This document shows positions 1 through 10,005 of a DNA stretch of 64,000 nt, one piece after another. The notes beneath the pieces were generated by a model. That model did no database searches, was not told the origin of the DNA, and saw only the letters and a program-made list of their open reading frames with translations. Source of the stretch: Zwartia vadi (lineage in GTDB: Bacteria; Pseudomonadota; Gammaproteobacteria; Burkholderiales; Burkholderiaceae_B); the NCBI RefSeq assembly GCF_030410375.1, contig NZ_JAUHHE010000013.1, positions 54,754 through 118,753 on the forward strand, given 5' to 3'. Made by a program: the position numbers and the translations under genes. Each line of letters opens with the position of its first letter. Within the stretch, counting starts at the first letter, position 1.

Positions 1-783
1 AAAATCACTGGCGCGTTCGCCCCTCGTCAATTTCCAACTGTGCAGTGCATTTTTACAGGCACGCAGCCTCTTACCCATGCGCTTTATGAACGTGCGCACG
101 CGATGTTTGGTCCCAACGTTCGCATCACCTTCGGCAAATCTGAGTGCGTCAACCCCATTACGATTCTGGATCGGTCAGACACACACGAATATTTCAGTCA
201 ACCAAACATCCCGCCCGGCGCATGCGTAGGCTGGCCGGCCACAGGGGTAGATCTCAAAATCGAAGCCCCGTCCTCGGCGGATGAACCACATGGCGAGGTA
301 TGGTTACGCGCACCACACATGTCGGCCGGACTCATCGACATCAATGGTTTCAGACCCCACACACCTGATGGATGGCATAACACTGGTGATCTCGGCTATA
401 TCGATCGTGCCGGACGTCTGATCCTGACAGGCCGGGTAGCGGATGTCATCAAGACGGGAGGCTATCGAGTGAATCCCGATGAAATCGAGGCTGAACTTGC
501 TTCGAACACACAGTGCGGACAAATTTGTGTGACCGCCCTGCCCTCAGACTACTGGGGTGAAATCATCATTGCCGTAGCGGAAGGCGCACAATTAGGATGG
601 CAGCAAGAATGTGAAACCCTGGTTGCCGGGATGTCCAAACATAAACGGCCCCGGATGTACGTCGCTGTCGAGGCGCTACCTCGCAACCCACAAGGAAAAA
701 TCAGTCGCCGCCAAGTCAGTCGCATGGTCTTGGACACTCATCTGTTGACTGATGGGCCGTATCCGACGCTAAGTGTGAAGTAG
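1..783 (+). CDS. AMP-dependent acyl/aryl-CoA synthetase, C-terminal part (5' end outside window)
   Basis: This is the C-terminal half of an ANL-superfamily adenylate-forming enzyme, which activates a carboxylic acid with ATP and loads it onto CoA. The frame is open from the first base, so the true start lies upstream of the window. Visible landmarks are TGDLGYID followed by GRVADVIKTGGYRVNP (the hinge and A8 region of the flexible C-terminal domain) and the terminal NPQGKISRR, whose lysine matches the catalytic A10 lysine. The acid substrate cannot be read from this fragment. It ends 45 bases from the end of the convergent M81 peptidase gene and has no co-directional neighbour inside the window. 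The family call is firm and the substrate is unknown. Confidence 0.88.
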   Translation, partial: KITGAFAPRQFPTVQCIFTGTQPLTHALYERAHAMFGPNVRITFGKSECVNPITILDRSDTHEYFSQPNIPPGACVGWPATGVDLKIEAPSSADEPHGEVWLRAPHMSAGLIDINGFRPHTPDGWHNTGDLGYIDRAGRLILTGRVADVIKTGGYRVNPDEIEAELASNTQCGQICVTALPSDYWGEIIIAVAEGAQLGWQQECETLVAGMSKHKRPRMYVAVEALPRNPQGKISRRQVSRMVLDTHLLTDGPYPTLSVK

Positions 784-828
784 AAGGAGAATGTCTGCGA
801 GGCCCTCTTTTTTAAGCGTCCTCAGTCG

Positions 829-2364
829 CTAAATACCCCTTGCCCAGGTCGGCTCTGTCCATGTCGCCTCTTGATCAATCGGGAAAACAGGTCTTGGCAA
901 TCTTTTGAAGTCGACATTCTTTAAGTTTGGTGTCGTCAGCCCGGGACTATCAACGTCGAAAATTTGAGTTTCAGGAAAATACTCATCAAATCCGGCCCTG
1001 TAGTGACCGCGACTTTTAACAATCAAGATTCGCACTGTAGAGATATCGATTCCATGCATCTCAAGCATCGCTGGATCGCAAAGCTGGCGGCGTAAACTTG
1101 CGACCACCACACGTGTTCCGGAGTCGACGAGCTCCAGCAATGCAGAGGGTCCGAGTGAAAACTTTTTTCCACGCAAAATGCCACGGCGTCCCAAACCCTC
1201 GCCATCTGTGAGCTTGATGACACGCGCACGCGCTGAATATCGTTTTGAAAACTGACTTTCAGTTGCATTAAAAACTGCGTCGAACTCCCCCCCCTCGCCT
1301 GTCAAGTGTGCATGCTCTGCAAGTGCGGGATCAATAAAGACACCAAGCAACACACCCTTGATCCGGGCCTCATTGAAGGCAGTCAACATCCAAGATGTAT
1401 TGCCACGACCGCCACCGCCGGGGTTATCGGCGACATCTGCAAACAAAAGAGGCAAGTTCGTCTGTCTGGCTTTTTCAACAGCCTCGGGGATTTCAAGCAT
1501 ATCCGGAACATAACGTGCACGGTCGGCCCACGCTGCACGCGCAAGCTTGATCGCACAGCGTTGCGCGGCCAACAAGTCGCCGCGTGAAGTCACGACGATC
1601 GTGATTCCGCATTTAGGCAAATCGGAAAAAACAAAGCCCGCTGAAACTGAGATGTTGGCAATCGGTCCTTGATCGGGTGTTTGCATCATGGCCGTCGCCA
1701 TGTTGACCAAGTCAGCATACGGTCCACGCGCAGTCAGCAAAGTGACAGATGGCGGCGTGATTGGCATTCGAATAAACACTTTCTGCGTTTTCATGCCATT
1801 GAGCATTTCAATCAGCAGGTCGGCAGCTTCTGCCGCCCGCTCGCGTTGATCAACATGCGGGTTAGTGCGATAACTGATCAGTGCATCAAGAGCCTCCACG
1901 GTGCGCTCGGACACATTGCAATGCAGATCGTGTGTGGCAACAACTGGCACATCCGGCCCCACGATGGAACGAATTAACGTCATCATGTCACCCTCTGTGT
2001 CATCGAGATGCTCAGCGCTGGATGCACCGTGATTTGCGACATATACGGCATCAACAGGCATGGCGGCGCGTAAACTTTTTTCAAGCTTTTGCATGAATTC
2101 AGTCCACACTTTTTCGACGACAGGTCCCCCTGGAGGAGCACCAATCACGATCGTTGGTGCCGCCGTCCAAGGACCCTTTTCATCCATCCGAGCATAAAAC
2201 CCCGTCACTTCGGCAGGTAGATTACTTGTCTGGCGCGCAAGCTGGGTAATGATTTCACCCTCGTGCCAGCAAGACTTTTCAAAATCTTCTCTAGTCGACA
2301 CAGGAGAAAAGCTGTTTGCTTCCAGAGCAAAACCTGTAATGGCGATTTTGGGGTTCTTTTTCAT
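829..2364 (-). CDS. M81 family metallopeptidase (MlrC-like)
   Basis: About 511 residues, the usual length for the MlrC/M81 family of zinc enzymes, named for the protein acting late in microcystin breakdown. Family features are the N-terminal ITGFALEANSFSP segment, THDLHCNVS in the middle, and DNPGGGGRGNTSWML. I chose the ATG at 2364, which has a GGAG about 11 bases upstream. A GTG four codons earlier (2376) is in frame but lacks a well-placed ribosome site. It is the last gene of a minus-strand operon, 20 bases after the oligopeptide-type binding protein, so it probably hydrolyses an amide or peptide-like compound brought in by that transporter. The substrate is inferred from context only. 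Confidence 0.87.
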   Translation of the reverse strand: MKKNPKIAITGFALEANSFSPVSTREDFEKSCWHEGEIITQLARQTSNLPAEVTGFYARMDEKGPWTAAPTIVIGAPPGGPVVEKVWTEFMQKLEKSLRAAMPVDAVYVANHGASSAEHLDDTEGDMMTLIRSIVGPDVPVVATHDLHCNVSERTVEALDALISYRTNPHVDQRERAAEAADLLIEMLNGMKTQKVFIRMPITPPSVTLLTARGPYADLVNMATAMMQTPDQGPIANISVSAGFVFSDLPKCGITIVVTSRGDLLAAQRCAIKLARAAWADRARYVPDMLEIPEAVEKARQTNLPLLFADVADNPGGGGRGNTSWMLTAFNEARIKGVLLGVFIDPALAEHAHLTGEGGEFDAVFNATESQFSKRYSARARVIKLTDGEGLGRRGILRGKKFSLGPSALLELVDSGTRVVVASLRRQLCDPAMLEMHGIDISTVRILIVKSRGHYRAGFDEYFPETQIFDVDSPGLTTPNLKNVDFKRLPRPVFPIDQEATWTEPTWARGI

Positions 2365-2384
2365 TCTCGGTGCCACTCCAACAA

Positions 2385-3983
2385 TTAGACTTTACGCAAG
2401 GTATAGAACAAAGGCATTTGGGGCTGAAAATCTACCCATTCTTTACGAATAGCAGAAACAGGATACGTTGCACCCAAAGGAATGTAAGGAACATCCTCAA
2501 AGACCTGGATCTGCAATTCACGACAGATACGCTTTTGCTCCTCAAGGGATTTGGCGTCAAACCAATCCAATCGAAGCTGCTCAATGCGTTCACTTGTCGG
2601 CCAGCCAAACCATGCTTTCAGACCTGTGCCACGAATGGCCAGATGACCTGCCGGATCAAGATTGTTGGGTCCAGTCGTCGCAGTGAAGGCGATATTCCAC
2701 CCCCCCGCAGAGGGAGGCTCTTGGCTATTTCGCCGCTGCATCAGTGTGCCCCAATTCATCGCCTGCACATCTGTCTTGATACCGAGTTGCTTGAACAGGT
2801 CGGCGGTGACGAGGGCAGCCGTGTGAAATGCAGGGTAATCAACGGGGTCAAGGATCACAACCGTCTCGCCTTTGTAGCCCGCCTCTTTGATCATCGCTTT
2901 GGCTTTATTGAAATCGCGTTTGCCAAGTAGTTTTTCCATCCCGCCATCACTACTCATGGGAGAGCCGGGCACGAACACGCCACACTTATCGCTCCAGAAC
3001 TCAGGGAAGTCTGGACCATTCATCGCCATCATGTACTCAGTCTGATTCACGACTGACAGAATCGCCTGCCTCATCAATTTGTTGTTAAAAGGCGCATGCA
3101 AATGATTAAACCGCATCAACGATATAGAGGGCAGCGTACGTTTAATCAATGTGATGTTGCGATCCTTTTTAAGCACAGGCAAAAAGTCTGCATCGATATG
3201 CTCGACGCCGTCGACTTCGTTGTTGCGCAGCGCAGCGACTGCCGTCGCGCTATCAGGAATAATCTGCCATTTCACTTGTTCGATATAGACAATTTTTGGA
3301 CCTGAAGTGAACTGTGGCTTGAGCTTGTTACTGCTTGGCACGTATCCGTCAAATTTTTGATAAACAGCTTGAGAACCCGACACCCATTGATCATGGACAA
3401 ACCTGAAGGGTCCGGAACCATTCATGACTTTGACCTGCACATTATCAGGCGTGAGAGCTAACTTTTCAGGCATGATGCATGCCATGCTCCCTGTTGGACG
3501 CGCGATCGCATGCAAAATCAAAGGAAAGGGTTTGTTTAATTTGAACTGAAGGGTTTTATCGTCGAGTGCGGTCAGAGAATCCGTTGCGGCCATCAATGAA
3601 CGGCCCATCAAGTCCTTTTTTGACCAACGATTCAAACTTGCGACGGCATCCTGCGCGCGTACAGGAGATCCATCGTGAAACTTCAAACCATCTCTCAACT
3701 TAATTGTCCAGATCAAACCGGTGCTATCGACCTCATGGCCAGAAGCCATTTGGGGATGTGGCTGGTATTGATCATCCAAGCCGTAAAGCGTGTCAAAGAT
3801 AAGCTGAGAATGGATATTGGTGATAAAAACTGTGCTGAACATTGGATCCAGAATCGTCAGATCCGCATGGGGCACCCATCGAAATAATTTTGCAGGCGCC
3901 GCGGCATGCGCTCTAAAGGCTGTGGGCAAAGTCAATGCTGCGGCAGTTGCTGAAGACGTCACCAAAAATTTTCTGCGATCCAT
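2385..3983 (-). CDS. ABC transporter substrate-binding protein, family 5 (oligopeptide/dipeptide type)
   Basis: A 532-residue periplasmic binding protein of the SBP_bac_5 (DppA/OppA) family. The N-terminus MDRRKFLVTSSATAAAL has an RR-x-F-L motif followed by a hydrophobic stretch and an AHA-A cleavage-like site, suggesting Tat export. Typical family segments are LRDGLKFHDGSPV, SGPFRF and the C-terminal PYIPLG. It follows the fused ATPase in a permease-permease-ATPase-SBP order, with the M81 peptidase after it. A close paralogue lies at 22898-24478; the two share long stretches such as FNHLHAPFN and DKCGVF. The ligand is unknown, probably a peptide or modified amino acid. Confidence 0.92.
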   Translation of the reverse strand: MDRRKFLVTSSATAAALTLPTAFRAHAAAPAKLFRWVPHADLTILDPMFSTVFITNIHSQLIFDTLYGLDDQYQPHPQMASGHEVDSTGLIWTIKLRDGLKFHDGSPVRAQDAVASLNRWSKKDLMGRSLMAATDSLTALDDKTLQFKLNKPFPLILHAIARPTGSMACIMPEKLALTPDNVQVKVMNGSGPFRFVHDQWVSGSQAVYQKFDGYVPSSNKLKPQFTSGPKIVYIEQVKWQIIPDSATAVAALRNNEVDGVEHIDADFLPVLKKDRNITLIKRTLPSISLMRFNHLHAPFNNKLMRQAILSVVNQTEYMMAMNGPDFPEFWSDKCGVFVPGSPMSSDGGMEKLLGKRDFNKAKAMIKEAGYKGETVVILDPVDYPAFHTAALVTADLFKQLGIKTDVQAMNWGTLMQRRNSQEPPSAGGWNIAFTATTGPNNLDPAGHLAIRGTGLKAWFGWPTSERIEQLRLDWFDAKSLEEQKRICRELQIQVFEDVPYIPLGATYPVSAIRKEWVDFQPQMPLFYTLRKV

Positions 3984-4007
3984 CTTGATTCTCCCAAAAG
4001 CTTTACT

Positions 4008-5903
4008 TCAATACATGCCGCCCACCTTATGCGTTGCGACAAAATGGCCCTCGCCCACCTGTACAAGTGGCACAACGAGGGGTTCATCACCCACGCCCCT
4101 CGCGGGACTGGGTATTTCTGAAACTTCGAGTTTGTGCTTGCGACGCGCCATAGGATCGGCAATCGGCACAGCCGCCATGAGTTTTTTAGTATAGGGATGC
4201 TGTGGGTTTTCGAAAATCGCGCTACGCGGCCCAATCTCGACAATCTGACCGAGATACATCACCGCAACCCGGTGGCTGACCCTTTCTACAACAGCCATGT
4301 CATGCGAGATGAACAAATAAGCAATACCCAGATCGTCCTGCAGATCGATTAACAAATTTACGATCTGGGCGCGTATCGAAACATCCAAGGCTGATACCGC
4401 CTCGTCCGCGATCAAAACTTTGGGATTAACCGACAATGCGCGTGCAATACAAATGCGTTGTCGTTGTCCTCCCGAGAATTCATGTGGCCAGCGATTGACA
4501 GTCGACGGGTCCAAACCAACCCGCTCCATCAGCTCAGCCACTCGCTTGGCGGCCTCAGCTCCACTGGCTAAACCCTGAATGATCATCGGCTCGCCGATAC
4601 ACTCGCCCACCCTCATGCGTGGATTGAGTGAAGCAAAGGGATCCTGAAAAACAAATTGCATGTTCCGGCGCAGGCCACGCAGGGACCTCGCATTCGTCAA
4701 ATCAACTGTGGCGCCCTCGAATATCACCTGACCGGCGGATACCCGCGTCAGTCCCATTAAAGATCGTCCTGTCGTGGTTTTGCCGCAGCCGGATTCACCG
4801 ACAAGTGAAAGCGTCTCACCCTCGTGCAAATCAAAAGAGACTTGTTCAACCGCATGGACGCGTCGTTGCACACGAGAAAAAATTCCGCCGCGAATATCAA
4901 AACGCGTCACGAGCCCCCGGACACCGAGAATCACAGGGCTATCGTGCGTCCCATCCGCGAGACGGGCGGAATGCTTCATCACCCTGCCAGCGGATTGCCT
5001 TGCCTGATCCTGACTTTCTTGCAAAGGCAAATCAAAACGAGTGGGCTCGCTCACGCCGCGCATAGAGCCAAGTTTTGGCACAGCGGCCAAAAGTGTCTTT
5101 GTGTAGAGATGCTGTGGCGCGGCAAACAAACTGAAAACGTCGTTCTCTTCCACGACCTCCCCGCGTTTCATCACCATCACACGATCGGCGATCTCAGCGA
5201 CGACACCCATGTCATGGGTGATGAAAATAACGCCCATGTCCATTTCTTTTTGTAGATCGGCAATTAATTGCAAAATCTGTGCCTGAATCGTGACATCCAA
5301 GGCTGTTGTGGGTTCATCAGCGATCAGTACCGAGGGTTTACAGGACAGTGCCATCGCAATCATGACGCGTTGCCGCATTCCGCCAGACAGCTCGTGTGGA
5401 TAGCGATTCATCATTGCCGTTGCATCAGGAATACGGACTTGATCAAGAATCCGAATCGCTGCAGCAGTTGCTTGAGTCATGTCGCAGGATTGATGCAACA
5501 AAATGGCTTCAGTAATCTGTGAGCCCACTGTGAATACAGGATTCAAAGATGTCATGGGCTCCTGAAAAATCATGCTTAGGTCTGCCCCGCGCATACTGCG
5601 CATGACCTCTTCGGATGCGCGCCGCAAATCAATTGTTTCGCCTTGAGAACGGTGAAATTGCATTTCGCCGCTTGTAATGGTTCCGCCACCAAACTCTATC
5701 AAGCGCATCAAGGCAAGCGACGTGACAGACTTTCCGGAACCAGACTCTCCCACGATCGCGAGTGTTTCGCCACGATCCACATGCAAATCCAGCGATTTAA
5801 CGGCCTGAACCTGCCCGGGTCCCGAACCAAATACAACCGATAGACCTTTAACGTCCAATACACGTCGCGCATGTCCCATCAATCTTTCCTGATTTCTGTT
5901 CAT
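4008..5903 (-). CDS. ABC transporter ATP-binding protein, fused DppD-DppF type
   Basis: A 631-residue protein with two complete ABC ATPase domains in tandem, doing the work of DppD and DppF in one chain. Domain 1 has Walker A GESGSGKS (about residues 53-60), signature LSGGMRQR (172-179) and Walker B LIADEP. Domain 2 has Walker A GESGCGKT (369-376), signature FSGGQRQR and LIADEA. Each domain ends with the oligopeptide-transporter extension, containing PQHLYTK or PQHPYTK. The open frame extends to 5951, but the ATG at 5903 begins one base after the stop of the upstream permease and has AGAGAA before it, so I took that start. It powers the two permeases encoded just upstream. Confidence 0.93.
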   Translation of the reverse strand: MNRNQERLMGHARRVLDVKGLSVVFGSGPGQVQAVKSLDLHVDRGETLAIVGESGSGKSVTSLALMRLIEFGGGTITSGEMQFHRSQGETIDLRRASEEVMRSMRGADLSMIFQEPMTSLNPVFTVGSQITEAILLHQSCDMTQATAAAIRILDQVRIPDATAMMNRYPHELSGGMRQRVMIAMALSCKPSVLIADEPTTALDVTIQAQILQLIADLQKEMDMGVIFITHDMGVVAEIADRVMVMKRGEVVEENDVFSLFAAPQHLYTKTLLAAVPKLGSMRGVSEPTRFDLPLQESQDQARQSAGRVMKHSARLADGTHDSPVILGVRGLVTRFDIRGGIFSRVQRRVHAVEQVSFDLHEGETLSLVGESGCGKTTTGRSLMGLTRVSAGQVIFEGATVDLTNARSLRGLRRNMQFVFQDPFASLNPRMRVGECIGEPMIIQGLASGAEAAKRVAELMERVGLDPSTVNRWPHEFSGGQRQRICIARALSVNPKVLIADEAVSALDVSIRAQIVNLLIDLQDDLGIAYLFISHDMAVVERVSHRVAVMYLGQIVEIGPRSAIFENPQHPYTKKLMAAVPIADPMARRKHKLEVSEIPSPARGVGDEPLVVPLVQVGEGHFVATHKVGGMY

Positions 5904-5904
5904 A

Positions 5905-6738
5905 TCAGATTCTCTTTGCCATACGCGGATCGATTGCGTCACGCAAACCATCTCCCAACATATTGATCGCGAGAATGGTGACTGATAAAAACAACGCGGG
6001 AAAGGCGATCATGTGCGGTTTGATCTGCCAAAGCGCGCGTCCCTCGGCCATGATGTTGCCCCACGAGGGAATCGATGGTGGCACGCCAGCACCGATAAAA
6101 GACAGACTGGCTTCAGCCAATATCGCCAAACCACAAATGTAAGTTGTCTGTACGGTTAGTGCAGCCACAGTATTGGGGAAAATATGCTTGAATACGACGC
6201 GCACAGGGGATGCGCCAGCAGCGATCGCTGCCTCGACATAAGGCTGCTCACGTAATGAAAGAGCGAGTCCCCTGACAAGACGCACGACCCGTGGAACCTC
6301 TGCAATGGTGATGGCGATAATGACGTTTTCCAGCGAAGCTCGCGTCAAAGCGATCAACGCAATCGCCAGCAAAATGGTCGGGATGGACATCAAGCCGTCC
6401 ATGATGCGCATCACAATCGCGTCAATCCAGCGCACAAAACCTGAAGTCAGCCCGATGATGGTGCCGATCACTGCTGAAAGAATGGCGACAGTGAATCCTA
6501 CGACAAGGGAAACACGCGCTCCGTAGACGACGCGCGCAAACACGTCACGCCCTAGCAAGTCAGTACCAAACCAAAACCTTTCACTCGGCACGCGTGCGCG
6601 ATGAATCGGAGAGAGCGCCATAGGATCTTTTGAAGCGATCCAGGGCGCAAAAATCGCCATGAGAATCAGCAACAAAACTAAAGTCCCGCCGACCGCAATC
6701 GTCGGATGACGCCGGAGAAATTTGAATGCTTGCGACAT
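5905..6738 (-). CDS. ABC transporter permease, DppC-like
   Basis: A 277-residue inner-membrane permease of the oligopeptide/nickel ABC class. It begins with the N-terminal helix typical of DppC proteins, followed by [20 protein letters not shown], the hallmark just before the transport domain. The ATPase-contact loop reads [21 protein letters not shown], and the C-terminus has the usual [12 protein letters not shown]. Its ATG overlaps the stop codon of the DppB-like gene, and the ATPase start follows its stop after one base, so the operon is translationally tight. The function is assigned by family; the cargo is unknown. Confidence 0.93.
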   Translation of the reverse strand: MSQAFKFLRRHPTIAVGGTLVLLLILMAIFAPWIASKDPMALSPIHRARVPSERFWFGTDLLGRDVFARVVYGARVSLVVGFTVAILSAVIGTIIGLTSGFVRWIDAIVMRIMDGLMSIPTILLAIALIALTRASLENVIIAITIAEVPRVVRLVRGLALSLREQPYVEAAIAAGASPVRVVFKHIFPNTVAALTVQTTYICGLAILAEASLSFIGAGVPPSIPSWGNIMAEGRALWQIKPHMIAFPALFLSVTILAINMLGDGLRDAIDPRMAKRI

Positions 6739-7679
6739 CAGTATTTAATCCTCGGATCAAAAACGCGGTACAGCAAATCAATCAAAAGATTCACCAGCAC
6801 GTACAGGAAACTGAAGAGCAAGATCACGCCCTGAATGATCGGATAGTCGCGCCTGAGAATGGCGTCAACCGTCAACCGACCCAGGCCGGGGATGGAAAAA
6901 ACCGTCTCTGTGACGACCGCCCCGCTTATCAGCAACGCAACGCCACTGCCAATGACCGTTACAACTGGAATCGCTGCATTTTTCAGAGCATGTCTAAAAA
7001 GTATGTCCTGATTGCCCACACCTTTAGAGCGCGCGGTTCTGATGTAATCCTGCGACAAGGTCTCGAGCAATGTTGCACGCGTGATGCGTGTGATGAGTGC
7101 CACGTAAACGCTGCTGAGCGCAAGAGTAGGCAGGATCAAGGTCTTGATCGAGCTCCAAATCCCCTGGGAAAAAGGAACATAGCCCTGGACTGGCAACCAG
7201 CGCATTTCGATACCAAATCCCCAAGCCAGCATATACCCGACAACAAAAGTCGGAAGCGAAAAACTCAATACTGCCATCACCATGACGCCACGGTCATAAC
7301 CGCTGTTGTGACGCCAAGCGGCCAAGGCGCCCAGAGGAATCGCAATCATGACGGAGACACACAGTGTCATCACCATCAAGGTAAACGTAGGCGGCATGCG
7401 CTGCACAATCATCTGCGAAACAGGTACACCCGTAAACAGCGACGTACCAAGATCGCCTTGCACAACATTGAGCAACCAGAGCGAAAAGCGGTAATAGAAA
7501 GGCTGATCGAGGCCGAGAGTCTGCCGAATGCGCGCGATGTCTTCGAGCGAGGCTTCTTCGCCAGCGAGAAATACGGCTGGATCACCAGGCGCCAAATCAA
7601 GCAAGCCGTAAACAAACAAAGCAACGACTAGCATGACGGGCAAGGTTAAGAGCAATCGGCGAATAGTGTAAGCAAACAT
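6738..7679 (-). CDS. ABC transporter permease, DppB-like
   Basis: A 313-residue permease, first gene of the operon. The N-terminus MFAYTIRRLLLTLPVMLVV and the segment DLAPGDPA are characteristic of DppB/OppB proteins. The loop that contacts the ATPase is visible at DYIRTARSKGVG, and the C-terminus carries DLLYRVFDPRIKY. It forms the membrane pore with the DppC-like protein encoded next. The gene diverges from the D-cysteine desulfhydrase-like gene, so the shared 180-base gap at 7680-7859 should hold both promoters; I could not assign convincing -35/-10 boxes there. Confidence 0.93.
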   Translation of the reverse strand: MFAYTIRRLLLTLPVMLVVALFVYGLLDLAPGDPAVFLAGEEASLEDIARIRQTLGLDQPFYYRFSLWLLNVVQGDLGTSLFTGVPVSQMIVQRMPPTFTLMVMTLCVSVMIAIPLGALAAWRHNSGYDRGVMVMAVLSFSLPTFVVGYMLAWGFGIEMRWLPVQGYVPFSQGIWSSIKTLILPTLALSSVYVALITRITRATLLETLSQDYIRTARSKGVGNQDILFRHALKNAAIPVVTVIGSGVALLISGAVVTETVFSIPGLGRLTVDAILRRDYPIIQGVILLFSFLYVLVNLLIDLLYRVFDPRIKY

Positions 7680-7859
7680 CTAGATCACACGCCCTGATAA
7701 ACCTGAAGTTGTCCCGATGCTATCGGCTCAAACTCCTTGCGTCAACAGATTATTTTGTACTTGGCAATAAGAGAACCCAGGCGTACATTGTGTTTGAATT
7801 TCAAGCCATCGAGCGAAAATCAACCGAATGAAAATCATTACACATCACAGGAGTCATGC

Positions 7860-8876
7860 ATGGATTTAAGTCGCTTTGCACGCCGTCAGTACACAGTTGG
7901 TCCCTCTCCCATCGAATTTTTACCCAACTTCAGCAAAGCGCTGGGTGGACCAAAAGTATGGATCAAGCGTGACGATATGCTTGGGTTGGCACCCGGCGGC
8001 AACAAAACACGCAAACTCGAATTTTTGATGGGAGACGCTCTGGCGCAAGGCGCAGATACATTGATCACCTGTGGCGCGCCGCAGTCCAATCATTGCCGCA
8101 TCACATTAGCTGCGGCTGTGAAAGAAGGTCTCAAGTGCCGGTTCGTCATCGAAGAACGCGTGCCGGGCAGTTACGATCCACAAGCCAGCGGCAACAACTT
8201 TATGTTCAGATTGCTAGGCGTTGAAAGCATCACAGTGGTGCCGGGTGGCTCCAACATGGCGCAGGCAATGCAAGCTGTCGCCGAAGAGGCTCGCGCGCAG
8301 GGCCGCAAGCCTTACATCATCCCAGGCGGGGGCTCGAATGCCATTGGTGGCTTGGGCTATGTTGCATGTGCACAAGAAATTCAGCAACAACTATTCGAGA
8401 TGGGTCAACCGATGAACGCGCTTGTGGTGGGCTCAGGCAGTTCAGGTACACACGGGGGGCTTGTTGCAGGATTTTTAGGCAACAACATCAAGATTCCACT
8501 TGTAGGCATTGGCGTCAGTCGTGACCCTCAGGATCAAAATCCTCTGGTCCACAAGGAAGCCCAAGCCATCATGGATTTACTGGGTACAGGGATCACGGTT
8601 CCATCCGAGGCGGTGGTGTCTTTTGGAGACTGGTGGCGTCCCAAGTACTCCATTCCAAACCCCGCGATGGTCGAAGCCGTGCAAATGCTGGCTCGCACAG
8701 AAGCTATTTTGCTCGATCCCGTCTACACAGGAAAAATCATGGCGGGCTTGATTGGACTGAGTCGCAAGGGATACTTTAAGTCCACCGACAATGTGCTGTT
8801 CTTACACACAGGAGGCGCAACCTCCTTGCACGCATATGAATCGGTGATTCTGGGTAATCCTGCCGATGCGAAATAA
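7860..8876 (+). CDS. dcyD: D-cysteine desulfhydrase-family PLP enzyme
   Basis: A 338-residue PLP-dependent enzyme of the ACC deaminase/D-cysteine desulfhydrase family, which converts D-cysteine to pyruvate, sulfide and ammonia. The PLP lysine lies in GGNKTRKLEF (Lys49), followed by CGAPQSNHCR, a motif of this family; the phosphate-binding loop reads GSGSSGTHGG. The frame is open from 7737, but the ATG at 7860 has AGGAG six bases upstream and matches the family start. Some family members cleave L-cysteate (sulfo-lyase) or deaminate ACC, so the exact substrate is not proven. The neighbouring transporters could supply amino-acid-like substrates, but no operon link is evident. Confidence 0.85.
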   Translation: MDLSRFARRQYTVGPSPIEFLPNFSKALGGPKVWIKRDDMLGLAPGGNKTRKLEFLMGDALAQGADTLITCGAPQSNHCRITLAAAVKEGLKCRFVIEERVPGSYDPQASGNNFMFRLLGVESITVVPGGSNMAQAMQAVAEEARAQGRKPYIIPGGGSNAIGGLGYVACAQEIQQQLFEMGQPMNALVVGSGSSGTHGGLVAGFLGNNIKIPLVGIGVSRDPQDQNPLVHKEAQAIMDLLGTGITVPSEAVVSFGDWWRPKYSIPNPAMVEAVQMLARTEAILLDPVYTGKIMAGLIGLSRKGYFKSTDNVLFLHTGGATSLHAYESVILGNPADAK

Positions 8877-8949
8877 ATCGTCGATTGCTTGAAGTCGGCT
8901 ACTTGAATTCGGGCCTTTAAAATCAAGAAAAGACTGAACAAAGATTGCG

Positions 8950-8981
8950 CCGATGATCGACGAGGTGTATCGTCATCGGCA
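8950..8981. promoter_or_regulatory. Inverted repeat upstream of Bug receptor gene
   Basis: Two exact 8-base arms, GCCGATGA at 8950-8957 and TCATCGGC at 8974-8981, are separated by 16 bases. The repeat lies 74 bases after the desulfhydrase stop and 38 bases before the Bug start. It could be an operator for the Bug-fsr pair or a weak hairpin ending the upstream transcript; no T-run follows, which favours the operator reading. Function is inferred. Confidence 0.35.
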
Positions 8982-9019
8982 TCAATATTTACAACAACCC
9001 ACATTTATAAGGTGGAGAC

Positions 9020-9985
9020 ATGAACATCCTCAAGGCAGGCATGATTGCCGTTGCGCTGGCGACGCTATCGATCGGCGCACAAGCCCAAAATTATCCAACC
9101 AAACCCATTCGCTGGGTCGTGCCCTACACGCCGGGCGGTTTCACTGACAACGTGACGCGCATGGTCACGGCCAAAGTGCAAACTATTCTGGGTCAGCCAA
9201 TCATTATTGAAAACAAGCCAGGTGCAAACTCCATCATTGGTGCAGATTTCGTTGCAAAAGCGCCGCCAGATGGTTATACGATTCTGACGGTTATTACGGC
9301 TCATGCAGCTAACGCCACCTTGTACGAAGGCAAACTTCCCTTCGATCACAAGGCGCTGACCCCTATTTCTCTGGTGGCGATTTCGCCCCTGATTTTGACT
9401 ACGAGCAAACAATTCCCCGTCAAGAATGTGGGCGAACTTCTGGCCTATGCCAAAGCGAATCCGGGCAAAGTTGCCTTTGGTTCATCTGGCATCGGTTCAG
9501 CCGCTCATCTCACCTCGGAACTCTTGCAGTCCACGGCTGGCGTCAATATGATCCACGTCCCCTACAAAGGAACCGCTCCTGCATTGGCGGATTTGATGTC
9601 AAACAATATCCAAATGCTGGTCGATGTCCCAAGCTCGATGATGCCTCACTTTAAAGGCGGTAAAGTCAACGCACTTGCCATGTTTGCCAATCAGCGCTTG
9701 CCAAGTGCCCCTGAGGTGCCGACCATCAAGGAGTCCGGAGGTCCTGCGATTGAATCCTCGAGCTGGGTGATGTTCTTTGCGCCACCTGGCACACCCGCAC
9801 CGATCGTTGACAAGCTATCCAAGGCTGTCAATGAAGCAGTAAAGTCACCTGAAATTGCCGCGCGTTTTTCTGAGCTGGGGATTGTGCCCATGGGACTGAA
9901 TCCCGCAGAAACAGGGAAGTTCCTCGCGACTGAAGTTGACAAGTGGGGGCAAGTCATTAAAACAGCCAAGGTCACCGCTCAGTAA
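9020..9985 (+). CDS. Bug family tripartite tricarboxylate transporter substrate-binding protein
   Basis: A 321-residue periplasmic receptor of the Bug/TctC family. The signal peptide ends near AQAQN. Family hallmarks are YPTKPIRWVVPYTPGG near the mature N-terminus, IENKPGANSIIGADFVAKAPPDGYT, and HVPYKGTAPALADL. Such receptors bind small carboxylates, aromatic acids or amides and normally deliver them to TctA/TctB, but neither partner is encoded in the window. The start has GGTGGAGA just upstream. The Fsr-like MFS gene begins 20 bases after its stop, suggesting one transcript. Confidence 0.93.
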   Translation: MNILKAGMIAVALATLSIGAQAQNYPTKPIRWVVPYTPGGFTDNVTRMVTAKVQTILGQPIIIENKPGANSIIGADFVAKAPPDGYTILTVITAHAANATLYEGKLPFDHKALTPISLVAISPLILTTSKQFPVKNVGELLAYAKANPGKVAFGSSGIGSAAHLTSELLQSTAGVNMIHVPYKGTAPALADLMSNNIQMLVDVPSSMMPHFKGGKVNALAMFANQRLPSAPEVPTIKESGGPAIESSSWVMFFAPPGTPAPIVDKLSKAVNEAVKSPEIAARFSELGIVPMGLNPAETGKFLATEVDKWGQVIKTAKVTAQ

Positions 9986-10005
9986 TTTCTTTAGTTCTAA
10001 TCATC

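Noticed and set aside
2370..2930. A 186-residue plus-strand open frame opposite the first oligopeptide-binding protein
   Set aside because: Fully antisense to a gene with a clear signal sequence and family motifs.
6726..7631. A 301-residue plus-strand open frame opposite the DppB/DppC permease genes
   Set aside because: Its composition (Gln/Arg/His-rich) is typical of antisense reading of membrane-protein genes, and the opposite strand holds clear permease motifs.
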